Assembly (NCBI RefSeq): GCF_000954115.1
Contig: NZ_CP010797.1
Span: 4,836,001 to 4,900,000 of the forward strand
Reading direction: 5' to 3'
Source: Rhodococcus sp. B7740
Lineage (GTDB): Bacteria > Actinomycetota > Actinomycetes > Mycobacteriales > Mycobacteriaceae
DNA: 64,000 nucleotides
A model generated the notes under the pieces. That model saw only the letters and a program-made list of their open reading frames with translations. It was not told where the DNA came from and did not search any database. The translations under genes were made by a program, and so were the position numbers. Positions 17,955 through 26,293 of this stretch are shown here, piece after piece. Numbering within the stretch: the stretch's first letter is position 1; every line of letters starts with the position of its first letter.

Positions 17955-18272
17955 CTACTTGCTCACCGCCATCGATGCCGCTGCAGTTGCGGCAGACACC
18001 GCGGCGACCGCCGGCCAGGCACCGATCTTCTTGGCCAGCGGGTGCGAGGCACCGAACGCGACGAGGTAGGTCCCGAGCAAGGCGCCGGCACGGACCGAAC
18101 CCGAGGATCTCTGCCAACGGGTCGTGCATACCACCCCGACGGCTGCGAGCACCGCTCCGCCGAGCTGACGATTGTGAGACTGCCGGGCAACGGCGAAGCC
18201 GCCGAGCAGACCGCCGGCAGCGAGCGCAGAAGTGGCAAGCGAGCGGCGAGTGTCGTTGGTGGACATGGCCAT
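17955..18272 (-). CDS. Hypothetical membrane protein, 105 aa
   Basis: Three or four hydrophobic segments (SALAAGGLLGGFAVA, GGAVLAAVGVVCTT, GALLGTYLVAFGA, AVAAVSAATAAASMAV) separated by short basic loops. The ATG at 18272 shares one base with the pepN stop (TGATG), so it is translated by coupling from pepN. A second ATG two codons later is also possible. Converges on the cysteine desulfhydrase gene. No family recognised. Confidence 0.75.
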   Translation of the reverse strand: MAMSTNDTRRSLATSALAAGGLLGGFAVARQSHNRQLGGAVLAAVGVVCTTRWQRSSGSVRAGALLGTYLVAFGASHPLAKKIGAWPAVAAVSAATAAASMAVSK

Positions 18273-20731
18273 CACCCTAGCCGCGCCTGCACTCGGAGGC
18301 TTCTCGCCAGGTGGTCTCGTTGCTCGATCACCAAGCGCCGCAGGGCAGCCGGTGCCCACTCGTGCTCGGCGAGCCAGCTGTCCGCGGCCTCCGTCGACGA
18401 CTGCTGCGGGAACAGACGGACCACGATTCGCCTGGCGATCTCGATGCTGCGCGAGGTCCACAACGAGGAGATGGTCTCGAAGTAACGATTGCCGTAGGGC
18501 TGGGTCAGATCCGGTCTGTGCCCGGCCCCGAAACCGGTGATGAAGGCGTCGAGAACGTCGTTGGACGCATCGTCGCGCTCGGTGATGGCAGTCCACGCCC
18601 TCGCCTTGACCTCGGCATCGGGTATCGCCGTCGATGCCGCGGTGTGTGCGGTGCGTCCCGACAAGGTGTTGTCGGTGGCCAGCTCGGCGTCGAGCTCGGC
18701 TGCGGTCGCGTTCCCGGTTGCGGCCAGGGCCAACCAGAACGACCAGCGCTGATCGGGATCGAGACGTAGACCTGGCACCGTCGCTGTGCCGTCGAGAAGT
18801 GCGCGCAGTTCGGCTGCGCGGGAACCGTCGAGTTGGGCGGCGGCCGCGGTGGCTCGCCCCCACACCAACTGGGCGTCGCTCCCCGGCTCGCTCGCGTGCA
18901 GTTGCGTCCACGACGCCTCGAGCCACTGCCGGGTCGGTTCGTCCCGTCGGTCCTCCGGGAGGTAGTGCTCGAGGGCGTACGCCACGTTCGCGGTGACCGC
19001 CGACAGAAGGCCGATCTTGGGCTCGTTGGGCGCGAATCTGGTTGCGATGTCGATGTATTCGAGTGCGGACATCTCGGCGTCGCGGGTGGAGTTCCACAGT
19101 GCCGACCACACCAGGCCTCGGGCGAGGGGATCGACGATGCGATCGAGGTGGTTCCGCACGGTGGTGATCGAGCGCCCGTCGAATCGGATCTTGGCGTACG
19201 TCAGGTCGTCGTCGTTGAGCAGCACCAGTGCGGCATCGGGAAAGTCGACCGGCGTTCGTGCATCGGTGATGTCGAGTTCTCGGCGGTGCGTTCTCGTCAA
19301 ATCCCCCGCTTCGTCGAGATCGTAGAGCCCGACGGCGATTCGGTGAGGCCGCGGGTCTGTCTGCTCGACGGCATCGCCGGTGTAGCTGAGCGTCGAGACG
19401 CCGGTGGTCTGCAGCCATGCTGCAGCCCAGGTATCGAGGTCGCGCCCGCTCGCCGCGGACATCTCGCTCAGTAGATCCGTCAGCGTGGTGTTTCCGAAAG
19501 CGTGGGTGCGAAAGTAGTTGCGGGAAGCGGCGAAGAAGGCATCTGCACCCACGAAGGCTCCGAGTTGTTTGAGGACGCTCGCCCCCTTGGCGTAGGTGAT
19601 GCCGTCGAAGTTGAGCTTCGCAGCCTCGAGGTCGGTGATGTCGGCGACGATAGGGTGGGTGGTCGGCAGTTGGTCCTGCAGGTATGCCCACGCTTTTCGT
19701 CGGTTGGCGAAACTGACCCAGGCATCGGTGAATCGGGTCGCCTCGGCCGACGCGTACGCACCCATGAAGTCCGCGAAGGATTCCTTGAGCCACAGGTCGT
19801 CCCACCACTGCATCGTGACGAGGTCGCCGAACCACATGTGCGCCATCTCGTGCAGAATCGTGTTTGCGCGGGCCTCGTACTGAGCTTCGGTTGCCGCAGA
19901 ACGGAATACATACGATTCGGTGAACGTGACGAGGCCGGGATTCTCCATCGCGCCGAGGTTGTATTCGGGGACGAAGATCTGGTCGTACTTTCCGAACGGG
20001 TACGGGTAGTCGAACTTGTCGTGAAAGAAGTCCAGCCCCCGCTTCGTGATGTCGAAGATGTCCTCGGCATCGAAGTACTCGGAGAGAGACGCCCGGCAGT
20101 ACGCACCGAGAGGGACGGTGAGTTCGCCTCGCGTCCAGGACGATTGGACGCAGTGATACGGGCCTGCTGCAACTGCGGTGATGTACGTCGATATCGGCAG
20201 GGTCGGCACGAAGGTGGTGACCGAGTCGGCAGTGATTCCCTCTCGGTTCGACAGCACGATCCACGTCGGCGGAGCCGTGACCGTCAGGGTGAAGGGGGCT
20301 TTGAGATCCGGTTGCTCGAAGTTCGCGAACACCCGGCGTGCATCGGCCGGTTCGTACTGGGTGTAGAGATAGACGTTATCGTCGACGGGATCGACGAATC
20401 GGTGCAGTCCCTCGCCAGTCCTGCTGTACCGTCCGTGCGCGCGAATCCGAACGATGTTCTGCTCGGTGAGCCCGACCAGTTGAATGCGGGAGCCGTCGTA
20501 ATCGACCGCCGCGTCGATGCCGTTGACGGTGACTTCGTCGACTGTCGCACCGATGAAATCCACCCATGTCGTAGCGGTCGTCGCGTCGAATTCGATGGTC
20601 GTCACGGTCTCGAAGGTGTCGAGGTCCATGTCTTCTGCGCGCAGAAGGTCCAGGTGAACGCGATAGTTCACCCCGCTGATGTGGCGCGATCGCCTGCGAG
20701 TTTCGGTCCGGGTCAGATTCGCGGTGCTCAC
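18272..20731 (-). CDS. pepN: Aminopeptidase N (M1 family zinc metallopeptidase)
   Basis: 819 aa from the GTG at 20731; the frame extends further upstream, but MSTANLTRTETRRRSRHI aligns with family N-termini and TAGGGT lies seven bases before this GTG. Exopeptidase motif GAMEN and zinc site HEMAHMWFGDLV with the third ligand in WLKESFADF are intact. The long alpha-helical ERAP1-like C-terminal domain is present. Cytoplasmic removal of N-terminal residues from peptides. Corresponds to Rv2467 in M. tuberculosis by type, not by neighbourhood. Confidence 0.95.
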   Translation of the reverse strand: MSTANLTRTETRRRSRHISGVNYRVHLDLLRAEDMDLDTFETVTTIEFDATTATTWVDFIGATVDEVTVNGIDAAVDYDGSRIQLVGLTEQNIVRIRAHGRYSRTGEGLHRFVDPVDDNVYLYTQYEPADARRVFANFEQPDLKAPFTLTVTAPPTWIVLSNREGITADSVTTFVPTLPISTYITAVAAGPYHCVQSSWTRGELTVPLGAYCRASLSEYFDAEDIFDITKRGLDFFHDKFDYPYPFGKYDQIFVPEYNLGAMENPGLVTFTESYVFRSAATEAQYEARANTILHEMAHMWFGDLVTMQWWDDLWLKESFADFMGAYASAEATRFTDAWVSFANRRKAWAYLQDQLPTTHPIVADITDLEAAKLNFDGITYAKGASVLKQLGAFVGADAFFAASRNYFRTHAFGNTTLTDLLSEMSAASGRDLDTWAAAWLQTTGVSTLSYTGDAVEQTDPRPHRIAVGLYDLDEAGDLTRTHRRELDITDARTPVDFPDAALVLLNDDDLTYAKIRFDGRSITTVRNHLDRIVDPLARGLVWSALWNSTRDAEMSALEYIDIATRFAPNEPKIGLLSAVTANVAYALEHYLPEDRRDEPTRQWLEASWTQLHASEPGSDAQLVWGRATAAAAQLDGSRAAELRALLDGTATVPGLRLDPDQRWSFWLALAATGNATAAELDAELATDNTLSGRTAHTAASTAIPDAEVKARAWTAITERDDASNDVLDAFITGFGAGHRPDLTQPYGNRYFETISSLWTSRSIEIARRIVVRLFPQQSSTEAADSWLAEHEWAPAALRRLVIEQRDHLARSLRVQARLG

Positions 20732-20738
20732 CGAACCA

Positions 20739-20744
20739 ACCCTA
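20739..20744 (-). promoter_or_regulatory. -10 element TAGGGT, leaderless-type promoter of pepN
   Basis: TAGGGT on the minus strand, seven bases, then GTG at 20731. It sits in the 26-base gap after the DUF222/HNH gene, so pepN need not depend on read-through. Confidence 0.45.
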
Positions 20745-20757
20745 TGCGATGGAATCA

Positions 20758-22152
20758 TCACAGAGTCGGCGCAGTGAAGTAGTGGCGTCCGAGTGGATCG
20801 ACGATGTGCAACACCCCCTCCGGCAGCAGTTCGGTGTGCCAGAGTTTGCGTGTTTTCAGGTTGTGGTGGAGCCGACAGCGCGGGCCGATGTTCGTCGGGA
20901 TCGTCCAGCCGCCTCGCTTCGGATTCTGTCGGTCGAACTCGACGATGTGGTCCAGATCGCACCGATCCGAAGGCACGTCGCAGCCGGGATGCAGGCAGTA
21001 CGGATGGTCGGCTCGTACCCGCGCCGCGAGTGCCCTACTCGGTTTGTAAGACAGTGCCCCCGGCGGCGGAACCGTCATGCCTCCGTGTCCGTCGGGGTAG
21101 AGCGCGTGCTCGCCGAGAGTATTGCGCTCGACGACGGCCCGCCAACGTTCGATCAGCGTCCCTCCTCCCGGTCGCGGGCGCGGTCTATCACCGGGCGGCG
21201 ACGCCTGGTCGGGTCGTGCTGTGTTCTCGGGTGGTGCTGTGTCCTCGGGTTGTGCTGTGTTCTTGGGTGGTTGCCTGGCCGGTGGCGGTTGCCCAATCGG
21301 TCGAACAGGCCCCTGCGGCACGGGTTCACCACTTGCGGTAGATGTCTCGTGGGCTGTGTCGCCGGCCGAAGCGTCGGTCGCGCCGGTGGGCTGCGGGTCC
21401 TCGGACTCGGGAGTGGCGGTGTCACCACGATCGATCAGGCACGTCGCGCACTGGCAGACCAGTGTTTCGCCACGCATCAAGGCAGTGTGTGCTTCGCCTC
21501 GTCGTTGATCGGGGGATCGAGGGTCCTCCGGGTGCAGTCGCGCGATCACGGCGTCGATTCGTGAAATCTGTTCGTCGGCTTCACCGTCGGTCATCACCGC
21601 GGTCAGGCTGGACAGGCCCCGTGCTCGTCTCCGCAACCGGATTCTCTTCTCCGTGCGCGCGGCACGCTTGCGCACGTCGCGGTCCCACTCCGGATCGGCC
21701 TCGGTGAGCAACCGATCGATCTCGCGCCCCAGGGCACCGGGCGCCATTTCTCCAGCGGCCTTGAGAACCTCGGCTTCGATATCGACCACCGTGCTCGGAC
21801 GAGCGTGGAGCAAGTGATCGTGAATCGTCCTGACCCGCTCCATGTCGAGCGAACCGTCGACGAATCGACGCTTCACCGACGGCTGCAATCGGCGCCACAT
21901 CTGCACCCTGTTGTTGACCGATGCGAAGGTGGACGAGAGAGCCGCTGCCAGCTCGCAGATCGCGGAGCTGTAGAGATCCTTTTCGGTTACTCCCGTGTCC
22001 CACGGGGATGCGCATGCCGTTCGGCCGCGAACGTAATCGTCCATGAGGGACAGTTCCGATGCGAGAGCAGCGTTTATCCTTCTGCGCGCACCGAGGACGT
22101 CGGCGAGAGCAGAGTGATCGTCCGCCATCCACGTCGACTCGCGTAGCCCCAT
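20758..22152 (-). CDS. DUF222 domain protein with C-terminal HNH endonuclease
   Basis: 464 aa from the ATG at 22152, preceded by GGGGGGT; a GTG at 22275 would give 505 aa. The N-terminal helical DUF222 domain spans about 10-250. A Pro/Asn/Thr repeat linker follows, and the HNH nuclease is at the C-terminus: HPYCLHPGCDVP, CDLDHIVEFDR, TNIGPRCRLHH, with the zinc Cys and all HNH residues present. Family members are abundant and variable in mycobacteria and rhodococci and are often linked to 13E12-type repeats. Biological role unknown; no phage genes lie nearby. Confidence 0.85.
   Translation of the reverse strand: MGLRESTWMADDHSALADVLGARRRINAALASELSLMDDYVRGRTACASPWDTGVTEKDLYSSAICELAAALSSTFASVNNRVQMWRRLQPSVKRRFVDGSLDMERVRTIHDHLLHARPSTVVDIEAEVLKAAGEMAPGALGREIDRLLTEADPEWDRDVRKRAARTEKRIRLRRRARGLSSLTAVMTDGEADEQISRIDAVIARLHPEDPRSPDQRRGEAHTALMRGETLVCQCATCLIDRGDTATPESEDPQPTGATDASAGDTAHETSTASGEPVPQGPVRPIGQPPPARQPPKNTAQPEDTAPPENTARPDQASPPGDRPRPRPGGGTLIERWRAVVERNTLGEHALYPDGHGGMTVPPPGALSYKPSRALAARVRADHPYCLHPGCDVPSDRCDLDHIVEFDRQNPKRGGWTIPTNIGPRCRLHHNLKTRKLWHTELLPEGVLHIVDPLGRHYFTAPTL
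21216..21269. repeat. Three tandem 18-base repeats in the DUF222/HNH linker
   Basis: Three copies of an 18-base unit (plus strand gtgctgtgttctcgggtg and two variants), coding PPENTA, QPEDTA and PPKNTA on the minus strand. In frame, so copy number can change without breaking the protein. Confidence 0.7.
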
Positions 22153-22406
22153 GTCACCCCCCAGCGACGAAGGGCCGAACACGTATTCGACCCGATGCCG
22201 AGAAGTGTAGAACCGGCCACCGACAAGTTCTGCCGTCCTTTTCGAGCATCCGACGAGGTCGACTACCGCAATCACGCGAGTCCTCGAAGCCCTGGACGTA
22301 GTGGCCGAGTCGATGGAGGGCGGTGTGTCCTCGCAGTGACGATGCCGTAGAGCAGCAACGCCGCTACGCTTTTCCTCACGTGCAGGGGGACTCCGGAGGA
22401 GGCGAA

Positions 22407-22748
22407 GTGAACACCTTCCAGAAATCGGCAGCAGCGTTCAACAGGGTTTTCATGGTCGTGATGAAAGCGCCCGTGCTCGACAGGGTTCTCGGACGTTCGA
22501 TGGGGATCCTGACGTACACCGGCCGAAGGTCCGGCAAGAAGATCTCGCTACCGCTGGCTATCGGCCGGAAAGGTGATCACCTGAAAGTCAGGGTGGCCAT
22601 GCCGGACAAGAAGAACTGGTGGCGAAACTTCACGAACGACGGCGGTCGCGTCGACGTCGACCTCGGCGGCGTTCACTACTCCGGCCTGGCGACGGCGACC
22701 CGCGACGATCGCGGGCGGGTGACTGTCGACATCGCTTTGGATCGCTGA
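22407..22748 (+). CDS. Nitroreductase/deazaflavin-dependent oxidoreductase family protein (short Ddn-like)
   Basis: 113 aa from the GTG with GGAGGAGGCGAA immediately upstream; the frame is open further 5' without support. Segments LTYTGRRSGKKISLPLAIGR and KKNWWRNFTNDGGRVDVDLGG match the split-barrel family that includes F420-dependent Ddn of mycobacteria. F420 use is inference. Monocistronic, between the DUF222 gene and the HTH/Clp-N pair. Confidence 0.75.
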   Translation: MNTFQKSAAAFNRVFMVVMKAPVLDRVLGRSMGILTYTGRRSGKKISLPLAIGRKGDHLKVRVAMPDKKNWWRNFTNDGGRVDVDLGGVHYSGLATATRDDRGRVTVDIALDR

Positions 22749-22777
22749 CTGCGTCGTATACCAACGCGTCAACTGGG

Positions 22778-22807
22778 GTTGACAGCTGCCTCCTGTCAAC
22801 TTAGATT
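22778..22807 (+). promoter_or_regulatory. Strong leaderless promoter TTGACA-N17-TAGATT with overlapping inverted repeat
   Basis: -35 TTGACA at 22779-22784 and -10 TAGATT at 22802-22807, spacer 17. The ATG at 22814 is exactly where transcription should begin. The perfect inverted repeat GTTGACAG-N7-CTGTCAAC (22778-22800) covers the -35 box and the spacer, so a bound dimer would block the promoter. A third half-site, TTGACA, follows at 22807-22812 right before the ATG. Confidence 0.65.
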
Positions 22808-22813
22808 GACATC

Positions 22814-23029
22814 ATGACCGAAGCCACTGCACTTGCCGCCGCAGCCGCCAGTTCCGATCCGGGGGAGGGGCTGCGTGCGGTAGCCGCTCTTCGGCGGTTG
22901 CTCGAGCGCCTGGAGGCCGTTCAGGTCCAGAACGCTCGACGCAACGGTTGGGCCTGGCAGGCAATCGCCGACTCGCTCGGAGTCAGCAGGCAGGCAGTCC
23001 ACAAGAAGCACGGCGGAAAGGGAAGGTAG
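22814..23029 (+). CDS. Small helix-turn-helix protein, 71 aa
   Basis: Residues 46-68, WAWQAIADSLGVSRQAVHKKHGG, form a clear helix-turn-helix. The N-terminal half is a helical, Ala- and Arg-rich segment. Six bases separate it from the Clp-N protein gene, a pairing I recall in other actinobacteria. The inverted repeat over its promoter makes autoregulation plausible. No metal or effector domain is present, so any signal would have to come through a partner, possibly the Clp-N protein. Confidence 0.8.
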   Translation: MTEATALAAAAASSDPGEGLRAVAALRRLLERLEAVQVQNARRNGWAWQAIADSLGVSRQAVHKKHGGKGR

Positions 23030-23035
23030 GCAACA

Positions 23036-23545
23036 ATGTTCGAGCGATTCACCAAGTCGGCCAGATCTGTCGTCATCAGCGCTCAGGGTCACGCAGGGAC
23101 TCTGCGCTCGCCCCGAGTGGAGCCTGTCCATCTGTTTCTCGGAGTGCTGTCCGTCGCCGACGAGCCATTACAGACGGCGCTGGGCGAGGCCGGGTTCACC
23201 GTCGACGGAGTGCTCGCGAACGTGCAGTCTCAGGATGCGCGTGCGTTGAGGTCCCTGGGAATCGACCTGGACGCTGTCGTCTCGACGATCGACTCCGCTC
23301 TCGGTTCGGGTGCGCTGGAGGGCGCACAGGCGTCACCGCATCATCTCCCTTTCGCCCCATCGGCGAAGGACGTGTTGAAGCTGTCGCTGAAGGAAGCCGT
23401 CGAACGACGGGACCGCGAGATCGGCGTCGAACATATTCTTCTCGGTTTGGTTCGCGGTGCCGATCCTTCGTTCACCGAACTGGTGCAGCAGCATGGTTCG
23501 CTCCAGCAGTTGCGATCGATCGTCTCGCTCGTTCGGACGTCGTAG
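23036..23545 (+). CDS. Clp N-terminal repeat domain protein without ATPase
   Basis: 169 aa starting six bases after the HTH gene. Two Clp-N repeats are visible: MFERFTKSARSVVISAQ...VEPVHLFLGVL and FAPSAKDVLKLSLKEAVERRDREIGVEHILLGLV. It matches the first 150 residues of ClpC/ClpA but has no AAA+ module. Stand-alone Clp-N proteins can act as adaptors or decoys for ClpC substrates. Pairing with the HTH protein suggests a small stress circuit, which is inference. Confidence 0.85.
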   Translation: MFERFTKSARSVVISAQGHAGTLRSPRVEPVHLFLGVLSVADEPLQTALGEAGFTVDGVLANVQSQDARALRSLGIDLDAVVSTIDSALGSGALEGAQASPHHLPFAPSAKDVLKLSLKEAVERRDREIGVEHILLGLVRGADPSFTELVQQHGSLQQLRSIVSLVRTS

Positions 23546-23565
23546 CTCTCGGCCGTCTGCGACCC

Positions 23566-23571
23566 TACGAT
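23566..23571 (+). promoter_or_regulatory. -10 element TACGAT, leaderless-type promoter
   Basis: TACGAT ends six bases before the ATG at 23578 of the holin-like protein. Confidence 0.45.
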
Positions 23572-23577
23572 GGCGCC

Positions 23578-23958
23578 ATGAACTTCTTGATTCGGCTCGT
23601 GATCAACGCCGTTGCCATCTGGGTTGCCAAAGAATTCGTGGATGGCATCACTGTCACCAGTTCGGGGCGCGGCGACGGGTGGGACATCGTGGTGCTGCTC
23701 GGTATCGCGGCGGTGTTGACGATCGTCAATGCGTTCATCAAGCCGCTGGTGCAGCTGCTGTCCTTGCCGTTGCTGATTCTGACGCTCGGGCTGTTCACTC
23801 TCGTGATCAACGCGTTGATGCTGTTGTTGACGGGCTGGCTGTCGTCGCAGACCGGCTACGGTCTCGAGATCGTCGGGTTCGCCGCCGCGTTCTGGGGTGC
23901 GATCATCATCTCGATCGTGAACTTTCTGCTGGGTGCGTTGGTGCCCGACAAGCGTTAG
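23578..23958 (+). CDS. Phage holin family 4-type membrane protein (chromosomal)
   Basis: 126 aa with four membrane segments: [65 protein letters not shown] and [25 protein letters not shown]. The [23 protein letters not shown] signature is that of the widespread chromosomal family annotated as phage holin 4 superfamily (YvlD-like). No phage genes surround it, so lysis is not its job. The start is set by the TACGAT element. Its stop overlaps the menA stop on the other strand. Confidence 0.85.
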   Translation: MNFLIRLVINAVAIWVAKEFVDGITVTSSGRGDGWDIVVLLGIAAVLTIVNAFIKPLVQLLSLPLLILTLGLFTLVINALMLLLTGWLSSQTGYGLEIVGFAAAFWGAIIISIVNFLLGALVPDKR

Positions 23959-24824
23959 GCGAAGGCCAAAGCCACGCCGGTGCTCGCGCCCCAGACGAGC
24001 ATCGCCAGGCCCGAATCACGCAGCGCCGGAATCAGCTCGAATCCGTGAGCTCCCTTGCGTACCGGGGAGTTCGCGCGAGCGGCGAAGGGCAGTGCGAGCA
24101 GGCCGACGAGTGCCCACGGGGTGCGAGCGATCAGAACGACGGTCATCGCGAACGGCACCACCAGTAGCGCGAGATGCAGGTAGCGGGTGCGGGCGTCGCC
24201 CAATCGCACTGCGAGGGTGAGCTTTCCCGATTCGGTGTCGGTGGGGATATCACGAAGGTTGTTCGCGACGAGGACCGCGCTCGAGAACGAGCCGACGGCG
24301 ACCGCTGCCAGCACTCCGGCCCAGTCGATCTGCTCGGCCTGTACGAACTGGGTGCCGAGAACCGCGACGAGACCGAAGAACACGAACACGGCTATCTCGC
24401 CGAAACCGCTGTAGCCGTACGGCTTCGAGCCACCGGTGTAGTACCAGGCTCCGGCGATGCAGACCAGTCCGACGACGATCAGCCACCACGCGCTGGTCGC
24501 AGCCAGGACCAGTCCGGCCACAGCGCCGACAGCGAAGCAACCGATCGCGGCCTTCTTGACGGCCCCGGCGGACGCGGCCTTCGAGCCGACCAGTCTCAGG
24601 GGCCCGACTCGATCGTCGTCGGTACCGCGGATTCCGTCGGAATAATCGTTGGCGAAGTTGACGCCCACGATCAGAGCCAACGAGACGACCAACGCCAGCA
24701 GTGCCTTCCACCACACTCCTCCGTCCAGCGACACGGCCGCGCCGGTGCCGACGAGGACGGGGGCGATCGCATTCGGGAGTGTGCGCGGTCGCGCACCTTC
24801 GATCCATTGCGCAGTGGTGGCCAT
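23955..24824 (-). CDS. menA: 1,4-dihydroxy-2-naphthoate polyprenyltransferase
   Basis: 289 aa UbiA-superfamily membrane enzyme joining DHNA to a polyprenyl diphosphate to form demethylmenaquinone. The first Asp-rich motif is [17 protein letters not shown]; the second is [14 protein letters not shown]. Eight or nine membrane helices are apparent. N-terminus [24 protein letters not shown] is family-typical. It is separated by 10 kb from menE and 16 kb from menB. Confidence 0.95.
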   Translation of the reverse strand: MATTAQWIEGARPRTLPNAIAPVLVGTGAAVSLDGGVWWKALLALVVSLALIVGVNFANDYSDGIRGTDDDRVGPLRLVGSKAASAGAVKKAAIGCFAVGAVAGLVLAATSAWWLIVVGLVCIAGAWYYTGGSKPYGYSGFGEIAVFVFFGLVAVLGTQFVQAEQIDWAGVLAAVAVGSFSSAVLVANNLRDIPTDTESGKLTLAVRLGDARTRYLHLALLVVPFAMTVVLIARTPWALVGLLALPFAARANSPVRKGAHGFELIPALRDSGLAMLVWGASTGVALAFA

Positions 24825-24871
24825 GAGCGACGATCTTTCCGTATCTGTCCGACGGGTGAGAACGCGGCCGG

Positions 24872-26128
24872 TCAGAACGGTAGGCGCGGCAATACCGGCA
24901 GCGGGATCACGGGCATCTGGACACCAGGAATCTGGGGCAGGGGCACCGTGGGGGCGGGCGGAGGTGCCGGCGGGTAGTAGTGCGGCTGCTGGTACTGCAC
25001 GTAGGGCGCGGAATTCGCGGCAGCAGGCGCAGGCGCGGTGGTGGTCGGCGGGGGAGGTGGGATGTCGGGCGGCGGTGACGATGTGGGCGTCGTGGTCCTG
25101 GTGGCAGCGGGTGTCGTGGTCTGTGGAACCGATTCGCCGACGCTGGCGGGGGTGCTCAGTCGTTGATTCTCGTCGCTGGATCCGAGTGCGGTGAACAGTC
25201 CGATTGCGGCGATGACGCCCGCGATCGGCAGCGCGATCATGCCCAGTCGAGTCAGGGCGGGACGGTGCGAGACGACGGGCGGCACGTGGGTCGCGTCGAC
25301 GTGGGTGGCGTGTACCGCGGCACCACCGGCGATGACCAGTTCGGGCCGGTCCGGGACGACGACCGGCAGTTGCAGGAATCGTTCGAGGGTGGCCCGGACC
25401 AACGGGACGTTGGACGTGCCGCCGATGGCGATGACGGCGTCGGGATAGAACTCGGCCTCCAGGCCGAGCCTGCGCACCGTCTCGGCGGCCTGTTCGGTGG
25501 AGCGTGCGATGGACAACTCGAAGATGTGCCGTTCGAGGAGAATGTGCTCGCCATCGGGTGTGCTGGTGGTCAGGTGCGAGGACAGAGCTTCCTTGATTCC
25601 GCGGCAGAAGGCCGTCAGCGCGCTGTCCTCGTCGGGAGAGTGGGGCGGACGCACTATGCCGAGTCCGAGTATGTGTTCACGGACCACTGCGTCGAAGGAG
25701 GCACCACTCATGGCGGTGGTCCGCGCCGAACCGTAGGAGCGGCCGGTTTCGACGTCCACGATGTCGACGTCGACTCCGGTCTCGCCCGCGTCGAACAGCG
25801 CGATCGTTCGATGGTGGGAGGGAAGCCCTGGGCGCAGGTATTCCATTGCCGCGCCGGTTCTGTCGATGAGATGGACGTCGGAGACGTACTCCTCGGCCAG
25901 CGCGTCGGCGATCCCGGTACGTTCCGCGGGGGTGCGATAGGCGACGCCGAGTGATTGGGGCGCGTCCGGGCTGTCGACGATGCCGCGCACGACGCGGGCG
26001 ACGTCCGCGGCCGTGGGGGAGAGCTGCCAGTCGTCGAACGGGGTGCCGTCGGTCCATGCGCCGTCTTCGGTGGTCCGAGCCGTGCGAATGCCGCACGTGC
26101 CGAGGGACACACCCACTGACGAACGCAT
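24872..26128 (-). CDS. Membrane-anchored degenerate Hsp70-like protein with Pro-rich outer tail
   Basis: 418 aa from the ATG with GGAGAAG upstream; the frame is open to 26242. Residues 1-290 resemble the Hsp70/actin ATPase: [12 protein letters not shown] (phosphate 1, degenerate), [16 protein letters not shown] (phosphate 2, lacking GGT) and [18 protein letters not shown] (adenosine loop). There is no substrate-binding domain; one membrane helix ([21 protein letters not shown]) follows, then an extracytoplasmic Pro/Thr/Tyr-rich tail. Divergent from the SARP-type regulator. ATP turnover is doubtful; nucleotide or partner sensing is possible. Confidence 0.8.
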   Translation of the reverse strand: MRSSVGVSLGTCGIRTARTTEDGAWTDGTPFDDWQLSPTAADVARVVRGIVDSPDAPQSLGVAYRTPAERTGIADALAEEYVSDVHLIDRTGAAMEYLRPGLPSHHRTIALFDAGETGVDVDIVDVETGRSYGSARTTAMSGASFDAVVREHILGLGIVRPPHSPDEDSALTAFCRGIKEALSSHLTTSTPDGEHILLERHIFELSIARSTEQAAETVRRLGLEAEFYPDAVIAIGGTSNVPLVRATLERFLQLPVVVPDRPELVIAGGAAVHATHVDATHVPPVVSHRPALTRLGMIALPIAGVIAAIGLFTALGSSDENQRLSTPASVGESVPQTTTPAATRTTTPTSSPPPDIPPPPPTTTAPAPAAANSAPYVQYQQPHYYPPAPPPAPTVPLPQIPGVQMPVIPLPVLPRLPF

Positions 26129-26278
26129 CGCTTCTCCGGCCTCTCCATTTCGGTGACGGTGTCCAGGTCTGACGTACTCGCCCTCGTGACAGGCGACGTG
26201 GACACTGTACCGTCTCACGGTTTGGTTAGAGGCTCGAAACAATCCGAACGTCAGGTCGAAGGGGTCGCGTCATCGGCC

Positions 26279-26284
26279 TACGAT
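26279..26284 (+). promoter_or_regulatory. -10 element TACGAT upstream of the SARP-type regulator
   Basis: TACGAT ends nine bases before the GTG at 26294, giving a leader of about three bases. The 165-base divergent region also holds GTGTCCA...TGGACAC (26159-26205) and ACCGT-CTC-ACGGT (26209-26221), possible regulator sites. Confidence 0.35.
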
Positions 26285-26293
26285 CTGGTGGCA

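Noticed and set aside
17955-20264. 769-codon minus-strand frame joining a shadow of pepN to the small membrane protein
   Set aside because: Only the last 105 codons, from 18272, look like protein; the rest is pepN in another frame.
20758-22152. DUF222/HNH gene as a homing or mobile element
   Set aside because: No inverted terminal repeats, intron features or target duplication were found. It was kept as an ordinary gene of a multicopy family.
23578-23958. Holin-like gene as a sign of prophage
   Set aside because: No integrase, capsid, lysin or attachment site nearby. The family is common as a chromosomal membrane protein.
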